Shown here in pieces: positions 53,709 to 63,706 of a DNA stretch of 64,000 nt; position 1 is the stretch's first letter; the number at the start of each line of letters is the position of its first letter. Under the pieces are notes generated by a model. The model searched no databases. It was not told the origin of the DNA and saw only the letters and a list, made by a program, of their open reading frames with translations. Source of the DNA: Gammaproteobacteria bacterium (GTDB lineage: Bacteria; Pseudomonadota; Gammaproteobacteria; Steroidobacterales; Steroidobacteraceae); NCBI GenBank assembly GCA_028293765.1, contig JAQGOG010000089.1:62001-126000 (forward strand), in the 5' to 3' direction. Position numbers and translations under genes: made by a program.

Positions 53709-55259
53709 ATGACTCACGTAAAGAACCGAGTTCGCCGCGCGCCGGCACTGTTGTCACTGCTCGCCAGTGGTCTGGGCCTGCTTAATGCGGCACCCACGCT
53801 GGCTGCAGTGCCGGGCATCACAGGCACCACCTTCAACTTGGTGGCGGCCGATGCTTACACCATCCAACCGGACGGCGCGACCCTGTACTCCTGGGGCTAT
53901 GGATGCGCCACCCAGCCGGCGCGAACCGAATTCCTGCCGGCTGTCGGCAACGGACCCGCCCCTGTGTGTCCGACCATGCAGTCGCCGGGCCCGACACTGA
54001 TCGTAACGGAAAACCAGACCGTGAAGGTTGTTCTCAAGAACACCTTGCCGAAGGCGGCCGGCAACACCTCAATCGTGTTTCCGGGATTTAGCGTCTCGGC
54101 TTCAGGCGACACGCCCGGGCTGCTCGCGAACGAAGCGGCTCCCGGTGAGACGGTCACCTACACCTTCGTAGCCGAACATCCCGGGACCTACTCCTACTAC
54201 AGCGGCTCGCAGTCCGAACTGCAGATTGAGATGGGCATGTTTGGCGCGGTCATCGTACTGCCGGCGAACGATCACGTTCCGGCCAAATGTGTCAATCAGG
54301 GCACGTATTCACTCGCCAAGGCCGCCTACAACAACCCCGGCGCCTGCTATGACCGCGAGTACCTGTTCCAATTCAGCGAAGCCGATGCGCGCGTGCACCA
54401 AGCCGTGGACGACCAGGTGCATACAGCCGGCCCGACCGGTTCCGCTTCCGGTTCGCTCAATGTATCGATGGATCCGTATCAGCCGCAGTATTTCCTGGTG
54501 AACGGCCGCTCCATGCCGGATGACATGGACGCCCCGTACGCAACCAGCTACCTACACCAGCCGTACAACGGCAACCCGCACATGCATCCGGGCGAACTGG
54601 TGCTGATGCGGATCATCGGCCAGGGCCGCATCCAGCATCCGTTTCACTTCCACGGCAACCATGCGCGTGTGCTGGCCCGTGACGGCAATCTGCTGCTGAG
54701 CACCGACGGTACCTCGCTGGCCGGTCCGCTGCTGTTTACGACGCCGACAGTGCCCGGTCAGAGCCAGGATCAAATCTTCGCGTGGACGGGGCAGGGCCTG
54801 AACTGGGACGTATACGGACGTACGCAATCGCATACCTGCAACGGCGTGACGATTGCCGCAGCCATAGCAAACCTTGCTACGGCGCCTCACAGCCAGGCCA
54901 CGGATGCCGATCTGACGTTGGCTGGCAAGTTCGGAATATATACCAGCCCGTTTGACGCCACGACGAAAGAATGGTGTCCGGATCACGGCAAGGACATTCC
55001 GGTCGCGCCGCCCGATCCGCAGGCGGTGGCCAACGGTTTGTGGTACGGCGGCACGCCATACCTCGGCATGCAGTCTGCCAACCCGACGCCATTGCCCCCG
55101 GGAGCGGTGCGACAGAATTCGGATGCCGGCTATGCCTTCATGTGGCACTCACACAATGAGCGCGAAATCACGACGAACAATGTGTTTCCTGGCGGAATGA
55201 TGATGATGCTCATCATCGATTCTCCAAATTCGACGTTGTCCATCGACGAGACGAAGTGA
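53709..55259 (+). CDS. Secreted multicopper-oxidase-like protein 2 (HFHG/WHSH motifs, no type-1 Cys)
   Basis: 516 residues with a signal peptide (LLSLLASGLGLLNAAPTLAA). The N-terminal cupredoxin-like domain (SPGPTLIVTENQTVKVVLKN, EHPGTYSYYSGSQ, EMGMFGAVIVLP) has lost the usual histidines (YYSG instead of YHSG). The C-terminal domain has HPFHFHGNH (310-318) and MWHSHNEREITTNN (480 onward). HFHG and WHSH look like motifs I and II of laccases. No HCH motif exists, so there is no type-1 copper. It may need protein 1 to complete an active site. Secretion is likely through Sec. Confidence 0.82.
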   Translation: MTHVKNRVRRAPALLSLLASGLGLLNAAPTLAAVPGITGTTFNLVAADAYTIQPDGATLYSWGYGCATQPARTEFLPAVGNGPAPVCPTMQSPGPTLIVTENQTVKVVLKNTLPKAAGNTSIVFPGFSVSASGDTPGLLANEAAPGETVTYTFVAEHPGTYSYYSGSQSELQIEMGMFGAVIVLPANDHVPAKCVNQGTYSLAKAAYNNPGACYDREYLFQFSEADARVHQAVDDQVHTAGPTGSASGSLNVSMDPYQPQYFLVNGRSMPDDMDAPYATSYLHQPYNGNPHMHPGELVLMRIIGQGRIQHPFHFHGNHARVLARDGNLLLSTDGTSLAGPLLFTTPTVPGQSQDQIFAWTGQGLNWDVYGRTQSHTCNGVTIAAAIANLATAPHSQATDADLTLAGKFGIYTSPFDATTKEWCPDHGKDIPVAPPDPQAVANGLWYGGTPYLGMQSANPTPLPPGAVRQNSDAGYAFMWHSHNEREITTNNVFPGGMMMMLIIDSPNSTLSIDETK

Positions 55260-55267
55260 GGCCGCCA

Positions 55268-58200
55268 ATGGAAATGTTCGGGAGAAAGTTCATGCCTTAC
55301 GAATACATTAAGTCACTCCTTCGGACAGTGGCGATCACGGTTCCTGTGATGCTCGCCGGCGGTATCGCCTTGGCGCAGACCACCGCCAATCTGACGGCTG
55401 CAAGGATGAGTGCAACGCTTCCCGATGGCGCTGCGGTGCCAATGTGGGGCTACTGCCAAACCGCAACCTCAGGAGATGCTTGCCCATCAACGGCCTGGGC
55501 TCCGGGGCCGACCATCGTCGTGCCGACGGATTCCACCGGCTTCGGCAGCCTGACCATCAATCTATCCAATAGTCTGCCGATCAACACCTCGATCGTCATT
55601 CTTGGACAGGCCGGTGGCGGCATGGGTGCGTCCTTGCCGCGCGAGGAGAGTCCAACTGGCGGCACACACGCTAGACAGGGCGTAACATGGCCCTCTACAG
55701 GCACGCCGTGCCCAGCGAATGCTGCGACGCAGGATCCTCCCTGTACCGACCCCACGTTTGCCCCTTCGGGCCAACAGTCCCGTGCGCTAGCTTTTGGTGT
55801 TGAGGCGCCTGCAGGTGGTAACAATGCGTACAGTTGGACGCACCTGCGCCCGGGTACTTATCTCTACGAGACCGGATCGCTGCCCTCGCTGCAGGCTCCG
55901 ATGGGCCTGTACGGTGTCCTGGTTGTGACTCAGGCGCCGACCGCGACTCTTGCAGGCGATGCATATCCGAATAAGACGGTTGTCGTGAACAAGGTCACGA
56001 CGCCGGGTGCAGCGTATGACGCTGATGTCACGGTACTCTTAAGCGAAGTCGACCCGCGGCAAAACGCGGCAGTTGATGCCGCAGCGGCCGGTAAAGCTGA
56101 CCCCCTCAAGCTGTTCAATGATTCATCGTGCACGACGTCGACCCCTTGCTATCCGCCGGTGGTCAACTACGCACCGACCTATTTCCTGATCAATGGTCAC
56201 GCCTTCAATCCCACTCGCCCGGCAGACTCAGGCTTCGCCTTCTCTGGCAACGCCGCCGTAAGCGGTAACGTGCTGGTACGCTTGGTGAATGCGGGCCTGC
56301 GCATGCATGTGCCTTCGATCGTCGGCGTCAAGTCGGTGAACGTGGTTGCCGAAGACGGCAACCTGGCTCCTGGCACACCGAAGAAGCAAAGCCACATCCT
56401 CATGGCCGCCGGCAAAACCTACGATGTGACTTTTAAACCGACGCAGACGACGGCAGGACTCTTCGACAATGTTTCGTTGCCGATCTTCGATCGCGCGCTC
56501 AACCTGACTAGCGGCAATCTCGATCACCAGTCGGTCGTGGCCAACAGCGGAATGCTCGCCTTCCTGGCTATGCAGCCCGCCAAAGCAACTGTGGGCGATA
56601 CCGGCTCGGGCGGCGCCGCTGTGCCGGCCGCGCTGCAAGCTGTTGTGGTCCCCGATGTATTCGCAACCCCGGTTGGTACGCCCGTGAACGGTAACGTGCT
56701 GACCAATGATATCAACGTCGTTACTGCTGCAGTGACGAGTACGGCGACAAAGATGGGTGGCGTCGTTACGTTGGCTACGGACGGAAGCTTTATATATACA
56801 CCGCCACCACCAGATTCCAGCGGCAATGCGTTCGTGGGCCAAGATGCATTTACTTATAACGGAAACGGCAGCGCCGCGCTCTCGGCAGTAGTGACCATAA
56901 CAGTCGGCACCACTGCGCTCCCGATTGCCGTCGCCGATACGGGTGCCGCCGCTTTTACCAGCAACGTCGCCAGCCTGTACAAGTCCGGCGCGCCTGGCGT
57001 GTTGGCCAACGACACGGCCTCTGACGGCAAGACCATTGTCGGTCTCAGCGCGGTGCTCGAGGCCAATCAAGATTGCGCTAGCGTCGACTTGCAGCCGGAT
57101 GGCAGCTTCACGGCCGTACCGAGCACGGCTGGAACACCCTGCAACTTCACGTATCGCGCGAAGAATGAGATGGGCGCTGTCAGCAAGGTGGCGGCCAAGG
57201 CGACCGTCAACTTCGCAGCGGGGTCCGGTCTCGCCGTGACGGTGCAAGACACCCAAGATCCTTTACCAACAGGAGCGATTGGTGACTACAGTTGGGTAAT
57301 CGAGGAAGACACGACGTTCTTCCATGACCCGAAGACCCCGGGCGCCACGAATACGCTGGCCACCAATTTCCACAAGAGCTACATGCCGGTGTTGGCCACC
57401 GGCTGCACTGGGCCCTACAGCTGCGGTGACAAGAACACGGTCGGCGGCACAGCGATTGCGCCGCGCACGCGTTCCTTGCCCGCAGATGTGGTGCTCGACC
57501 CGAACAAGCGCTACTTCATCTCGATTCTGCCCGGCGATGCCGACCAGGGCAGTGCAGCCTATAACGCCGACGGCTCGGTCGCCGTCACCAGTTTTGGCCA
57601 CACCATGGGCGGCGTGCCGATTGCGGCCGGTCAGCAGGCGGCGACGGTACTGGTCGCGCGCAACCCGCTGCCGCCGTCGCAGCTCAGCGTCATCGTGTTC
57701 GAGGACAACAACCCGACCAACGGCGGCGTCGACGACAACGAGCAGGGGCTCGGCGGGTTCACGATCAATTTGTACGACACTCGCGGCAGCTCCGGCGATC
57801 CGGCTGGCCTGATGACCTATGACCTGTCGGCCATGCCATTCACCAATTCGTTGGCGAACCAAACGGACAGCATCACGCATATCAACCTCTGTCCGCTGAC
57901 CACGCCCTCGGGCACCATCATTACCTGTCCGGAACTCGACAGCAGCGGCCAACCCTCGCCGCTGGCCGGCATGGCTTTGATCAAGAACATCAACCCGGGC
58001 CGATATGACGTCTGGGCCACGCCGGGCGCTGATCGCGCCATCAAAGGCGAGCAGTGGGTGCAGGTCTCGACCCTCGAAGGCACGCACGCGAACGACACCT
58101 TCATCAAGCCGGGCGAGCCGCCGTACTGGCAGGAGTTCGGCCCGCCGGGCTTCCACTCATTCATCGGCTTCATCAATCCGGCTCACATCAAAGCCGTGAC

Positions 58201-61200
58201 TACGGCGCAGCACGGCACGACGACCGTCACGGGTCGCGTTCCCAGCCTGCACATGGATCGGCCGCGTCCGACCATGGCGAACCTGAACAATAGCTGCGCT
58301 ACCGCCACGAATGCCGATGGCTCGCCGATCGATCCCACGGATGCGAGCTGCCGCGCGACGCTAAATTCGAGCCCGTGCTACGTGGCCGTGAATTCCAGTT
58401 CCGGCACCGGCGCGACGGTGGCACTGAGCACTTGCGACAAGAACGGCAACTTCTCGATCGCCGGGGTTCCGGCCGGCCAGCACGAGTTGGTCATCTGGGA
58501 CCAATGGCTCGACCAGATCATCGCCTACAAGGCGCTGACGGTTCCCACCGGCGCGTCGACCGTGAGTGCCGGCGACATCCCGGTATTCAGCTGGTTCACG
58601 CGCGTCGAGCAGTCGGCGTACCAGGACCTGAACGGCAACGGCATCCGCGATTCCGGTGAGCCGGGAGTGTCGCAGATCCCGATGAACGTCCGCTTCCGCG
58701 ACGGCAGTATCTCGAATTTCCTGTCGACCGACTCCCAGGGCTCGGTGACGGCCAATGAGCTGTTCCCGCTGTTCAACTGGTACGTGTTGGAATCCGATAC
58801 CACCCGCTACACGGGCACGGGCGTAATGACCGCCTATGACGCCGGCGGCAAGCCCGACGCGAACACCACGAGCGTGGATGACCTCAACGGCGTGCACCAT
58901 AACGGGGTCGACTATCGCGGGATTCTCAATTCGAAAGAATCTTATGAGCTGCCGGCGGCACTGCAGGTCCCGAACGCTCAATACACGCCGGGTACGACCC
59001 AGCGCATCGACCCGGGCACCACGCTCACCGAGGGCACCCAGGGCTATATCAACCAGACCGCCCATGTGGACTGGGGCAAGCGCCCTTATGTGTCGGGTGA
59101 GAACGGCGGCATCACGGGCATGGTGTACTACGCCTCGACCCGCGGTTTCGATGATCCGAGCCTCGAAGTGCAGTTCTCCTGGGAACCGGGCGTTGCCGGG
59201 GTGCCTGTGAACCTCTACCAAGAGTTCAAGAACCCCGACGGCAGCGTCACGAAGATCCTGGTCGATCACACCACCACCTCGAGCTGGGACGCCTCGACTG
59301 CGCAGATGTACTGCCCGGGTGAGCCCGACTATGACGCAACCCAGGGCACCGGCGATCCGTTCGTCAATGTGACGATGGCACAGGCTCAGGTGGCGAAGGG
59401 ACAGAGTGCTGCGTCCGCCAAGACCGCCTGCTATGACGGTCAGCACAGCTTCAACCAGATCCAGCCGGCGGTGTACGACGGGCGCTACAAGTTCCCAACG
59501 TCCAATTGCGCGGCCACGGTCTGCGTGCAGAACCCGGCGATTGCGACCCTTAAACTCACGGGCAAGGCCGCTGCGGGTACGTCGCCCACCGTGCTGCCCA
59601 ATGGCAACTACATCGTCGAGCTGGTGGTGCCGCCCGGCTATGAGATCGTCAAGGAAGAGGACAAGAACATCCTCATCGGCGACACCTACATTGCGCCCTA
59701 TGCGATCACCCAGTTCATGGGCGTCGGCAACATCTTCATCGTTCCCGATCAGGCCACGCTGAATGACGCCAACGTGCCGGGCGGCAACCTGGCCAGCGCG
59801 TTTCCGTCCTGCGTCGGTACGCCGCACCTGGTGCCCGACTATCTGACACTGTTCCCGGACAACGCGCAGGACTCGCCGTATGCGGGTCAGATGCGTCCGC
59901 TGTGCGATCACAAAGAAGTCGGCGTGACCGATCAAGGCCAGGGCGGCGCGGACTTTCAGCTGTTCACGCAGACCCCCATCGCCGGGCACATCAGCGGCAT
60001 CATGCTGAATGATGCGGCCGCCGAATTTGATCCCTACAACCCGGCATTCCTGGAAAAAGCGTCGCTGCCGAATGCGCCCATCTCGGTGCGTGACTCCAAC
60101 GGCGTCGAAATTCAGCGCGTGTACAACGACCGCTACGGCACGTTCAACAACTTGGTGCCCTCGACCTGGGAAGCCAACATCCCGAACCCCAGCGGCTACG
60201 CGCCCAACATGCTCACCTATTGCATGAACGATCCGGGTCCGATCGCCGATCCGAGCGGTGCGCTCGATCCCAAGACGCACAAGGTCCGCCTGATCGCCGA
60301 CCCCATGTACAACCCGATGTTCAGCAACTTCTGCTACAACTGGCCGTCGATGCCGGGCATCACGACGTACCTCGATACGCCGGTGCTGCCGGTCTCGGCC
60401 TACGCGTCGGCCTCGAGCTATGAGCCGGTGGACTGCGCGTATCCCGCGAGCACCCCGGCGATATATCGCGTCGATGGCAGCAACGCCTTTACCGGTGCGC
60501 CGGCCAACGTCGGTCCGGTAGTCGATCTCGCCACGGGGCGCACGCTGACCATCACGGCCCTGGGCGATGTGCAGGTTCCCAACCCTGCCTATGAAGGTCC
60601 CAATGCCGTGTCGATCACCTGCCCGGAAGGCGTGACCTGCAGCCAGCCCAACCAGCCGAAGATCACGCGGCACTACGGGTTCGGCGATACGGCGGGTACC
60701 GTGCAAGTTGGCAGCTTGACGTTGAACGTGGCTGCGAGCGACTGGTCGGACAAGACGATCGTCGCGACGGTGCCTGATTCGTTTACGGGGTCCCTGGCCG
60801 GTGAATTGGTCGTAACCAACTCCACACGGGTCAAGTCGATCGACACGGTCACCGTGACGATCGGCAGGAACCTCAAGGCCGCCTACGTCGCGCCGCCGGT
60901 GCTGGGTACTTCGACCGCCACGTCTCTTGCGCACCCGATCCAGGATGCGATCGACGCGGCGAAGCCGGGTGATCTCATCATCGTCGATGCCGGCAACTAT
61001 TCTGAATTCGTGATCATGGATCGCCCGGTGCGCCTGCAGGGCGTCGGCGCGGCCGCCACGGTCATCAATGCGACCAAGTATCCGAACCAGAAAGTGGACC
61101 ACTGGCGCACGCGCATCAATAAGCTGTTTGGTCTCGACAATCAGGGAAATACTCTGACTGGCCCGGCGGGCACCGATCCGGCGGTGGATCCGCTGCCGGG

Positions 61201-63595
61201 ACAGGAGATCACGGGTGGCGTGGTGCTGCTCGAGCCCTCGGTGCTGTCGACTGAAGAAGGCGCGGGCATCACGGTCGTCGCCAAGGGCTACCGGTCCGAC
61301 GGCACGACACCGCTGGGCAGCGGCAACGTCGATTGCGGCAACATCCACAACTTCCGCTGCAGAACCGCGCGCATCGACGGCCTCGCCGTCACCGGCGGTG
61401 ACGCCGGCGGTGGCATCTACGTCAACGGCTGGGCGCATGGCCTCGAGATCTCGAACAATCGTGTGTACGGCAATGCCGGACCGTTCGCGGGCGGCGTGCG
61501 CATCGGCCAGCCGTACCTTGAGGGTCAGGTGCTCAGCAACAATTTCTCGGGCTTCAAGTACGACGAGAACATCCTGGTGCATCACAACGCGATCACCAAT
61601 AACGGCACGGTCGAGGGCAATGCGGCGGCGGGCGCCACCGCGGCTGCCGCCGGCGGCGCGGGTGGTGGTCTGTCGATCTGCGCGGGCAGCGACGGCTACA
61701 AGGTGACCGGCAACTGGATCTGCGGCAACTACTCGAGCAGCGACGGTGGCGGCATCGGCCACATCGGCCTGAGCACCAAGGGCCTGATCCAAGGCAACAA
61801 GATCCTCTTCAACGAGAGCTACAATCAGTCCGGTGCGCAATTTGGCGGCGGCCTGGTGATCGAAGGCGAGGGCGGAACCGGCACCACGCTGACGCTCGGC
61901 ACGGGCAACGTGGCCGTGGATCAGAACCTGATTCTCGGCAACTTCTCGCGCGCGGGCAGCGGCGGCGGCATTCGCTTGCAGAGCGTCAACGGCGCCGAGC
62001 TGCGCATCCGTCAACTCGACCCCTGGCGCGTCACGGTCACGAACAACATGATCGTGAACAACGTCGCGGCGTGGGCCGGAGCGGGCATCTCGCTCGCCGA
62101 TACGCTCTACAGCAACATCGTCGGCAACACGATCGCTTCCAATGACAGCACCGGAATCGCCGGCAACCTGTTCAATACGCAGATGACCACGGGCAACACA
62201 GGTCCGACCACGGCCGTGCCAAACCCGGCCGGTATCAGCTCGGAGCTGACCTCGCAACAGCTGCTGGAGGCGCTGCCGATTGATGAACGTGCCGAGAACC
62301 GGATCTCCAATCCGCGTCTGGTCAACGACATCGTCTGGCGCAACCGATCGTTCTTTTTCAACATGGACGGCGGAGCGCCGACGACTCATCTGCCGCAGCT
62401 GAGTCCGTCCAATAAGTGGACGGACGCGCTGGCCGCCAGCAAACCCGCGCTCGGTACGCCGGGCGCCGACGGCTGCACGACTGCGGACGTCTACTGGGAC
62501 CTCGGTGTAGTGGGTGATACTTCGCCCACCATGCCTGTGTCGCGCCCGGCAATCCGGCCAGGCAACACGCTGCTGTCGGGCAAGCCGAACCTGGTGAAGT
62601 CCTACTGCAACGCTTCGCGTGCGGTGCCGGGCCTGCAGTTCGAGCCGGGCACGCCGTTCCAGCCCGCCTTCAACATCAGCGTCGCCGCGACCCTGGATGA
62701 ATCGGGCAACTTCGTCGACCTGCACTTCGGACCGCTCTCGCTGCAGGACCAGGCCTCGGGCACGGTCGTCAACGGTGACTATCACATTGCCGGCCAAAGT
62801 GGTGATGCGTTCGACACCGGCGTGGCTCCGAATGTGGGTCAGTACGGGGCGCACGATTACGACGGCGATACCCGTCCGCAGTTCTCGGCCTATGACAAGG
62901 GTGCGGATGAGCTGCGCCTGCCGGCGCCGATCGTCACGCTGTCGGCTACGTCGTTGAGTTTCTCCACTGTGCAGGGCACGGCGGCGGCGACGCAGACGAT
63001 CACAGTGACGAATGTCGGGGACGCGAACCTGACCGGCATCGCGGTGAGCATCACAGGCGCGTTCTCGCAGTCGAACACCTGCACTGACCCGATCGGCTTC
63101 GCGCCTGGCAGCAACACGTGCACGATCACGGTCAGCTTCACGGGGACCCCTGTGTCGAACAACTACAACGGCACATTGGCGGTCACGGACAACGCGGTGC
63201 CCAGTCCGCAGTCGGTGACCCTCCACGGCGCAGTCGTGGCCCGGTCGGTGCGGGGCGCCTTCACGCCCTCGCCGGCGGCCTGGACGCAGGGCCAAACTGG
63301 CGCCCTGAACGACCGGGTGATCACTCTGAGGGCCAATACGGCGAACAATGCGCCGCTGGTCATTCAGAGCATTCCCACCGTGACGTCGCAGGGTGCACGT
63401 TTCTCGATCACGTCCACTACCTGTACTGCCAATCTGGCATTGCCGGCGGGTAATGCCTGCACTGTGACCGTGCGCTATGTGACTCGCGGCACCGCCGCGC
63501 AGCGTAATGCCGGCGCCTCGCTGAATGTGCAGACCAATGCAACGAATCCGGTGAATGCCACTGGTCTCATCAGCGACAACCTCAACGGTGGTTAA
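55268..63595 (+). CDS. Giant secreted multidomain protein: cupredoxin-like, Ig-like, SdrD B-like, beta-helix
   Basis: About 2,775 residues; starts at 55268 or 55292 are likely (GGGAGA before the latter), giving a signal peptide ending GGIALAQ. Numbering from the ORF-track start at 55256: a cupredoxin-like region to about 460 (GPTIVVPTD, LRPGTYLYETGS, YFLINGHAFN, MGLYGVLVV) without the copper histidines; VCBS/cadherin-like repeats about 461-655 (NGNVLTND, GVLANDT); SdrD B-like domains near 810, 1121 (DLNGNGIRDSGEPGV), 1286 and 1579; an IPT/TIG-like region about 1762-1880; a right-handed beta-helix about 1894-2370 (IQDAIDAAKPGDLIIVDAGN, GGGI/NN repeats); and a choice-of-anchor-like domain about 2559-2660. 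No LPXTG, autotransporter barrel or RTX repeats are seen. It is probably an extracellular or surface partner of the two oxidases. Confidence 0.85.
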   Translation: MEMFGRKFMPYEYIKSLLRTVAITVPVMLAGGIALAQTTANLTAARMSATLPDGAAVPMWGYCQTATSGDACPSTAWAPGPTIVVPTDSTGFGSLTINLSNSLPINTSIVILGQAGGGMGASLPREESPTGGTHARQGVTWPSTGTPCPANAATQDPPCTDPTFAPSGQQSRALAFGVEAPAGGNNAYSWTHLRPGTYLYETGSLPSLQAPMGLYGVLVVTQAPTATLAGDAYPNKTVVVNKVTTPGAAYDADVTVLLSEVDPRQNAAVDAAAAGKADPLKLFNDSSCTTSTPCYPPVVNYAPTYFLINGHAFNPTRPADSGFAFSGNAAVSGNVLVRLVNAGLRMHVPSIVGVKSVNVVAEDGNLAPGTPKKQSHILMAAGKTYDVTFKPTQTTAGLFDNVSLPIFDRALNLTSGNLDHQSVVANSGMLAFLAMQPAKATVGDTGSGGAAVPAALQAVVVPDVFATPVGTPVNGNVLTNDINVVTAAVTSTATKMGGVVTLATDGSFIYTPPPPDSSGNAFVGQDAFTYNGNGSAALSAVVTITVGTTALPIAVADTGAAAFTSNVASLYKSGAPGVLANDTASDGKTIVGLSAVLEANQDCASVDLQPDGSFTAVPSTAGTPCNFTYRAKNEMGAVSKVAAKATVNFAAGSGLAVTVQDTQDPLPTGAIGDYSWVIEEDTTFFHDPKTPGATNTLATNFHKSYMPVLATGCTGPYSCGDKNTVGGTAIAPRTRSLPADVVLDPNKRYFISILPGDADQGSAAYNADGSVAVTSFGHTMGGVPIAAGQQAATVLVARNPLPPSQLSVIVFEDNNPTNGGVDDNEQGLGGFTINLYDTRGSSGDPAGLMTYDLSAMPFTNSLANQTDSITHINLCPLTTPSGTIITCPELDSSGQPSPLAGMALIKNINPGRYDVWATPGADRAIKGEQWVQVSTLEGTHANDTFIKPGEPPYWQEFGPPGFHSFIGFINPAHIKAVTTAQHGTTTVTGRVPSLHMDRPRPTMANLNNSCATATNADGSPIDPTDASCRATLNSSPCYVAVNSSSGTGATVALSTCDKNGNFSIAGVPAGQHELVIWDQWLDQIIAYKALTVPTGASTVSAGDIPVFSWFTRVEQSAYQDLNGNGIRDSGEPGVSQIPMNVRFRDGSISNFLSTDSQGSVTANELFPLFNWYVLESDTTRYTGTGVMTAYDAGGKPDANTTSVDDLNGVHHNGVDYRGILNSKESYELPAALQVPNAQYTPGTTQRIDPGTTLTEGTQGYINQTAHVDWGKRPYVSGENGGITGMVYYASTRGFDDPSLEVQFSWEPGVAGVPVNLYQEFKNPDGSVTKILVDHTTTSSWDASTAQMYCPGEPDYDATQGTGDPFVNVTMAQAQVAKGQSAASAKTACYDGQHSFNQIQPAVYDGRYKFPTSNCAATVCVQNPAIATLKLTGKAAAGTSPTVLPNGNYIVELVVPPGYEIVKEEDKNILIGDTYIAPYAITQFMGVGNIFIVPDQATLNDANVPGGNLASAFPSCVGTPHLVPDYLTLFPDNAQDSPYAGQMRPLCDHKEVGVTDQGQGGADFQLFTQTPIAGHISGIMLNDAAAEFDPYNPAFLEKASLPNAPISVRDSNGVEIQRVYNDRYGTFNNLVPSTWEANIPNPSGYAPNMLTYCMNDPGPIADPSGALDPKTHKVRLIADPMYNPMFSNFCYNWPSMPGITTYLDTPVLPVSAYASASSYEPVDCAYPASTPAIYRVDGSNAFTGAPANVGPVVDLATGRTLTITALGDVQVPNPAYEGPNAVSITCPEGVTCSQPNQPKITRHYGFGDTAGTVQVGSLTLNVAASDWSDKTIVATVPDSFTGSLAGELVVTNSTRVKSIDTVTVTIGRNLKAAYVAPPVLGTSTATSLAHPIQDAIDAAKPGDLIIVDAGNYSEFVIMDRPVRLQGVGAAATVINATKYPNQKVDHWRTRINKLFGLDNQGNTLTGPAGTDPAVDPLPGQEITGGVVLLEPSVLSTEEGAGITVVAKGYRSDGTTPLGSGNVDCGNIHNFRCRTARIDGLAVTGGDAGGGIYVNGWAHGLEISNNRVYGNAGPFAGGVRIGQPYLEGQVLSNNFSGFKYDENILVHHNAITNNGTVEGNAAAGATAAAAGGAGGGLSICAGSDGYKVTGNWICGNYSSSDGGGIGHIGLSTKGLIQGNKILFNESYNQSGAQFGGGLVIEGEGGTGTTLTLGTGNVAVDQNLILGNFSRAGSGGGIRLQSVNGAELRIRQLDPWRVTVTNNMIVNNVAAWAGAGISLADTLYSNIVGNTIASNDSTGIAGNLFNTQMTTGNTGPTTAVPNPAGISSELTSQQLLEALPIDERAENRISNPRLVNDIVWRNRSFFFNMDGGAPTTHLPQLSPSNKWTDALAASKPALGTPGADGCTTADVYWDLGVVGDTSPTMPVSRPAIRPGNTLLSGKPNLVKSYCNASRAVPGLQFEPGTPFQPAFNISVAATLDESGNFVDLHFGPLSLQDQASGTVVNGDYHIAGQSGDAFDTGVAPNVGQYGAHDYDGDTRPQFSAYDKGADELRLPAPIVTLSATSLSFSTVQGTAAATQTITVTNVGDANLTGIAVSITGAFSQSNTCTDPIGFAPGSNTCTITVSFTGTPVSNNYNGTLAVTDNAVPSPQSVTLHGAVVARSVRGAFTPSPAAWTQGQTGALNDRVITLRANTANNAPLVIQSIPTVTSQGARFSITSTTCTANLALPAGNACTVTVRYVTRGTAAQRNAGASLNVQTNATNPVNATGLISDNLNGG

Positions 63596-63638
63596 TGCGC
63601 CGTTGATCACGGACGAGAAAGATGTAGCGCTCTCTAAA

Positions 63639-63670
63639 CTACCCGCAGGTCCGCCTGCGGGTAGCCTTTT
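63639..63670 (+). terminator. Strong intrinsic terminator after the giant gene
   Basis: CTACCCGCAGG and CCTGCGGGTAG form a perfect 11-bp stem around TCCG, followed by CCTTTTAA. It lies 43 bp after the stop and should end the three-gene oxidase transcript, separating it from the next gene. Confidence 0.85.
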
Positions 63671-63706
63671 AAGCTCATCGGCTGCGAGTTACGAAGTTAT
63701 CCAGTA

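Noticed and set aside
58361-63610. A 1,749-residue ORF on the minus strand
   Set aside because: It is fully antisense to the giant secreted protein, is Arg/His/Val-rich without domains, and arises from the codon bias of that gene.
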